Source: Struthio camelus
Taxonomy: Eukaryota > Chordata > Aves > Struthioniformes > Struthionidae
Length of the DNA: 64,000 nt
Direction of reading: 5' to 3'
Assembly (NCBI RefSeq): GCF_040807025.1
Contig: NC_090952.1
Coordinates: 4,852,001 to 4,916,000, forward strand
A model generated the notes under the pieces. It searched no databases, was not told the DNA's origin, and was given only the letters and a program-made list of their open reading frames with translations. Shown piece by piece: positions 51,029 to 64,000 of this stretch; positions within the stretch are counted from its first letter, which is position 1; the number at the start of each line of letters is the position of its first letter. The position numbers and the translations under genes were made by a program.

Positions 51029-51917
51029 CTACAGGGAGCAAAGACAGAGGCTCTTGTGGAGCGCAGTGCACTTTGGAAGGCGTTTGTTCAGCTGCGTGAA
51101 AAGTGCAAGGGCATCAGAGTGCTGGGTGGAAGACAGAACTTACTGAGAAAGAGGAAGGTAAAGACGTTTTGACTTCTTCTGCAAGGACTCCTTCAGTCTG
51201 CCTGAGGTCCATGCTTCCTCCGAACCTGAGCTCAAGCAGCATATGAAGCACATGTCAACTTTTGGAAGCATGCAAGAGAAGCTCTTTACTCCTGAGGCAG
51301 TTTCTCAGGCAATGAAAACTGCTGAAGAGGACAAGGGAAATCTGCTGAAAGTGAAGCAAGTGTTTGGTTCACAAGACACTAGAGAAATTGCTGAGCCCGT
51401 AGACACGAGAGCCAGTAGTCGGAAGGTCTAGTTGGAATGATAATGCAAAACCTCAGCCAGCAGCAGGGAGTTACGCAGGAGCTGCCTGCAGCTTCTGCAG
51501 ACATGAAGCACCTTTATGATTCCTCCTCTCACGCACCCTCTCAGTCCTCAAAGACTGGAGTAGCCATGACTGCACAAAACACTCCTGCCAACCAGGTTGG
51601 CTCCACCATACCAAGGAGCACAAGCGTAACTCCGAAACCCACAGCTACATGAACACTCGTCACAGGAGAAACCTGTGTTGGCAGCAGCAAAGGAGGAGGC
51701 AGTTATTGGAGCAAGGGCCAAAGGTCCTCTCACCACAGCTGAGGAGGCACGAGTGACACGGGGGTGGACGTGTTGCTGGGGAGCCAAGATTCTAAGCGTG
51801 GAAGTTGTGCAGCCCCGACAGCGCCCTATAATGGAGGGGCTCCCACAGCGGGCAATTTCCAGCAGGCCAGAGGACTTCCCTAGGGGCCCAGAGGGAATTC
51901 GCAGCCTCCCGAGTTAG
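51017..51917 (+). pseudogene. Decayed plus-strand coding fragment, copy 4
   Basis: Identical frame structure to the copy 1 fragment. The copy 5 equivalent lies beyond the window end. Confidence 0.5.
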
Positions 51918-54005
51918 TCCAAATAGGTCTTGCGGCCAGGAGAAGCCGCTGCTCTCCAACGTCCTGCTGGGAACCTCACCAAACAGCGTCTCGCGCTGTC
52001 CCACCACCTCCTCTCGCCTCCTCCTGCTCCCGGCCCAGCAGCTCCTCCAGAGCAGAGCAGAGCAGAGCAGAGCAGTAGCGAGAGCACCGCCAAGCGCGTG
52101 GGCTCAGCTCAGGCTCCCGGGGCGATGTGGGCAGGGGGAAGCTGTTGCTGTGATGCGCTCACTGCGTCCTGCCCCAGCCCATGTCACAGAGGGGCTGCAG
52201 GGACGCATTGACCGGCCAGGCCCTGCCAAGATGGGCCCTGCAAGGGGAAGGGGAGCTGCCTGGGGCACTTTAGGGGAGATGCCCCCACCTCCCTGCCCAC
52301 TCCCCGAGGCCGCCAGGGGGCAGGCGCAGCCACAGGAGGGCTTCCCCAGGCTGGGGCTCCCCTCAGGCCTTCCAGCCCTGCCATGTCCCCACCTCGGGGA
52401 TGCTGGGCTACACCTGCTGGCAAGGAGAGGCTCTGCTGAGGAAGGCAGGCCTAAGGGAGCAACCGAATGAACACAGAGGAAGACTGTGACTGCCCTCAGT
52501 GATCTTGTGGGCAGGAAGGGCCGAGCCCTAGCTGTTGCTTCCCTAGGCCACGAGCATGGAGCTGGCCGAGCCTAGTGAAGCAGCAGAGGGGTTTGCTCTC
52601 TCACCCTGAGAACTGCGTTCAGACAAATGCACCAGGAATGTGTCCCAACAGTGTCAAAGCCTGGGAAAAATAAAAGAAAAACAAAGCAGAACCCAAACCC
52701 TTTTTGGCAATGGTCATTTCTTTCCCTCGGCACTAAAAAGCCTCTGCATTAGGGACATCCACTGGGAATAGTGGGCTTGGGGTGGGTGCTAATTTGGGGG
52801 AGGGGGGAGGGTTGAAAAATGTGATCCTCATGAGCCGAAATCCCCATTTTCAGTCCAAAGTCACTCATTTTGCAGAAGAAAAATGTGATGCTCGCACACA
52901 GCCTACAATACTCGCAGCGCCCTCACACTGCTTGGGTTCCCCGTGGAGGAGGTGCTTCGCAGAGGGAAATGGAAGGACTGGGAGGCTGCAGGGAGAGGAC
53001 CAGAGGAGACTTGAGCATGCATGAGGGGAAGAGAGGGGATCTGAGCACAGGCAGAGGGGCAGAGAGCACGTGAGCGTGCCCGGAGAAGGGATATGAGGGT
53101 GCCCAAAGGAGCCTGGAGGATGCCAAGGGGGCAACCGAGGCGGTTGCAAGGCACACGACTGCGCAGCCCAAGAAAGCCAACAGGGACAGAAAGGCTGCCG
53201 AGAGCCCCTGGCTTCAACAGCCCAGGAAGGCAGCCCGCTCAGGGCGCCGGTGCCTCTTCCGGAGCCGGAGAGTTGTGTAAGCATGCCCGTGTCTCTGCAG
53301 GAGAGCATATTCACGCAGCTCGGGAGGAGAACATCCACCAAAGACAGGTCCATGTGTAGGCAAGCCTTCTGTCACCTTCCTGTCCGTGTGCCTCTGCTCA
53401 CCCAAGTGCAACGGGAGTGGGACAAAGAAGCGCTCGCTTGCGTGTATGTGGTACAGAGGTGTCCGAAGCCTGGGGGAAGGCCATGGCAAAGTGTCCGAGA
53501 TGTCAACCTCTCTCTGCTTGGCAGAGCAGAAATTGGCCTCTTCAATGAAAGGAGCAAGAGCTGCTCAGGAAAGAGCTTGTTCACTTGCAAAGGGCACGCT
53601 CGGCAGCACCCCCTTCCTACTTGTGCCCTCCGCACGCTGGTGCTACCTGGAAGCATCACCTGGCCAATGCCTCGTCTTTTCCACACATAACCACTCGAGG
53701 GGCTTTTTTTTTTTTTTTTCTCAGGAGAGCACTGGGGCGTGTGTGCAGTGCGCGCGTGTGCGTTGAGGTGCCTTTGTGGAGAAGGTGCTGAGCCTTGTTG
53801 CTGGGGGAACATGGGGAGGGGGCGAGCAGGAGAGTGCTGGGGAGACGTTGGGAGGGTTTGTGGCTGGCGAGAGCCTCTGCTTCATTAAGGTTACCTGATC
53901 GAGGACCAAGGGGCAAGTGAGAAGAAAACTCCACAGAGACCTGAACCTGACAGGCGAGGGAGAACAGACAAGGGCAAAGGCCAAAAGCCTCCAGTCTCTA
54001 CTTAC
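51918..54005. other. Inter-gene stretch between copies 4 and 5
   Basis: Same content as 12949-15036, with two copy-specific substitutions near 53081 and 53092; no recognised gene. Confidence 0.55.
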
Positions 54006-54274
54006 CTGGCCCTGAGGCCACTACAGGCATAGTCTGGGAGAGGGATAACCTGGGCTTTGCAAGTGATGAGGAGTCCTGAGGATTTGGAGTTGTTCACGGG
54101 GGGACCCGTGCAGAACGGAGTAAGCAATGTGTGGGGCAGGGGATCAAGGAGGAAGAAAGAGGGGGAATGGGATGGAGGGGTGCAAGAGGGGCCTCTGAAC
54201 AGCACTGCGAGGCTTCTGAAGGAGCAACAATAGCAAAACAGCCAGGAAGACACCTTCAAAGGATTGACATGAGC

Positions 54275-54280
54275 TTTATT
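54275..54280 (-). promoter_or_regulatory. Poly(A) signal AATAAA, copy 5
   Basis: AATAAA on the minus strand just beyond the copy 5 stop codon. Confidence 0.75.
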
Positions 54281-54315
54281 CATATATTCTAGACGCCCCT
54301 TTTCTGAGTTTCACG

Positions 54316-64000
<9,685 letters not shown>

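Overview
The window looks like vertebrate nuclear DNA, most likely from a bird. This rests on compact GT-AG introns, moderately high GC, mammal-like ATAD2 exons, and no mammalian-type interspersed repeats that I can recognise. The bird assignment is an inference, not proven. The whole 64 kb is one head-to-tail tandem array of a unit of about 13.0 kb. Four full-length copies lie at 1-13002, 13003-25998, 25999-38993 and 38994-51971, and a fifth (51972-64000) is cut by the window edge. Copies are nearly identical; I found only scattered substitutions, a few small indels and homopolymer length changes. The unit start used here is arbitrary, and the array probably continues on both sides.

Each unit carries one minus-strand, many-exon gene of the ATAD2 (ANCCA) family of AAA+ chromatin ATPases. 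I could place about 20 exons (about 2.4 kb of coding sequence) by protein similarity remembered from human ATAD2, GT-AG borders and reading-frame phase. They cover part of the acidic/basic N-terminal region, the complete first AAA+ module (Walker A, Walker B, sensor 1, arginine fingers), the degenerate second AAA module, and the conserved C-terminal end with stop codon and AATAAA signal. The bromodomain, the domain ATAD2 uses to read acetylated histones, is missing. The exons on either side of where it should be are separated by only 69 bases.

Layout of a unit, in copy 1 coordinates: 1-2309, no recognised gene apart from one candidate minus-strand exon at 2035-2078; 2310-2350, ATAD2-like 3' UTR and poly(A) signal; 2351-12059, ATAD2-like exons read right to left; 11300-12060, an exon present in four diverged tandem copies; about 12048-12948, a decayed plus-strand coding fragment of unknown family that abuts the truncated 5' end of the ATAD2-like gene; 12949-13500, a GC-rich stretch with a short (AGAGC) repeat, running into the next unit.

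The candidate exon just beyond each poly(A) site has an ATG, a consensus donor and a phase that fits the ATAD2-like exons of the next copy to the left. Each gene may therefore span a unit junction and take its first exon from its neighbour. Variant sharing between copies is mosaic, which suggests recent unequal crossing over or gene conversion. The most interesting candidate system is thus a recently amplified, bromodomain-less ATAD2-like gene family with intact-looking AAA1 ATPase motifs.
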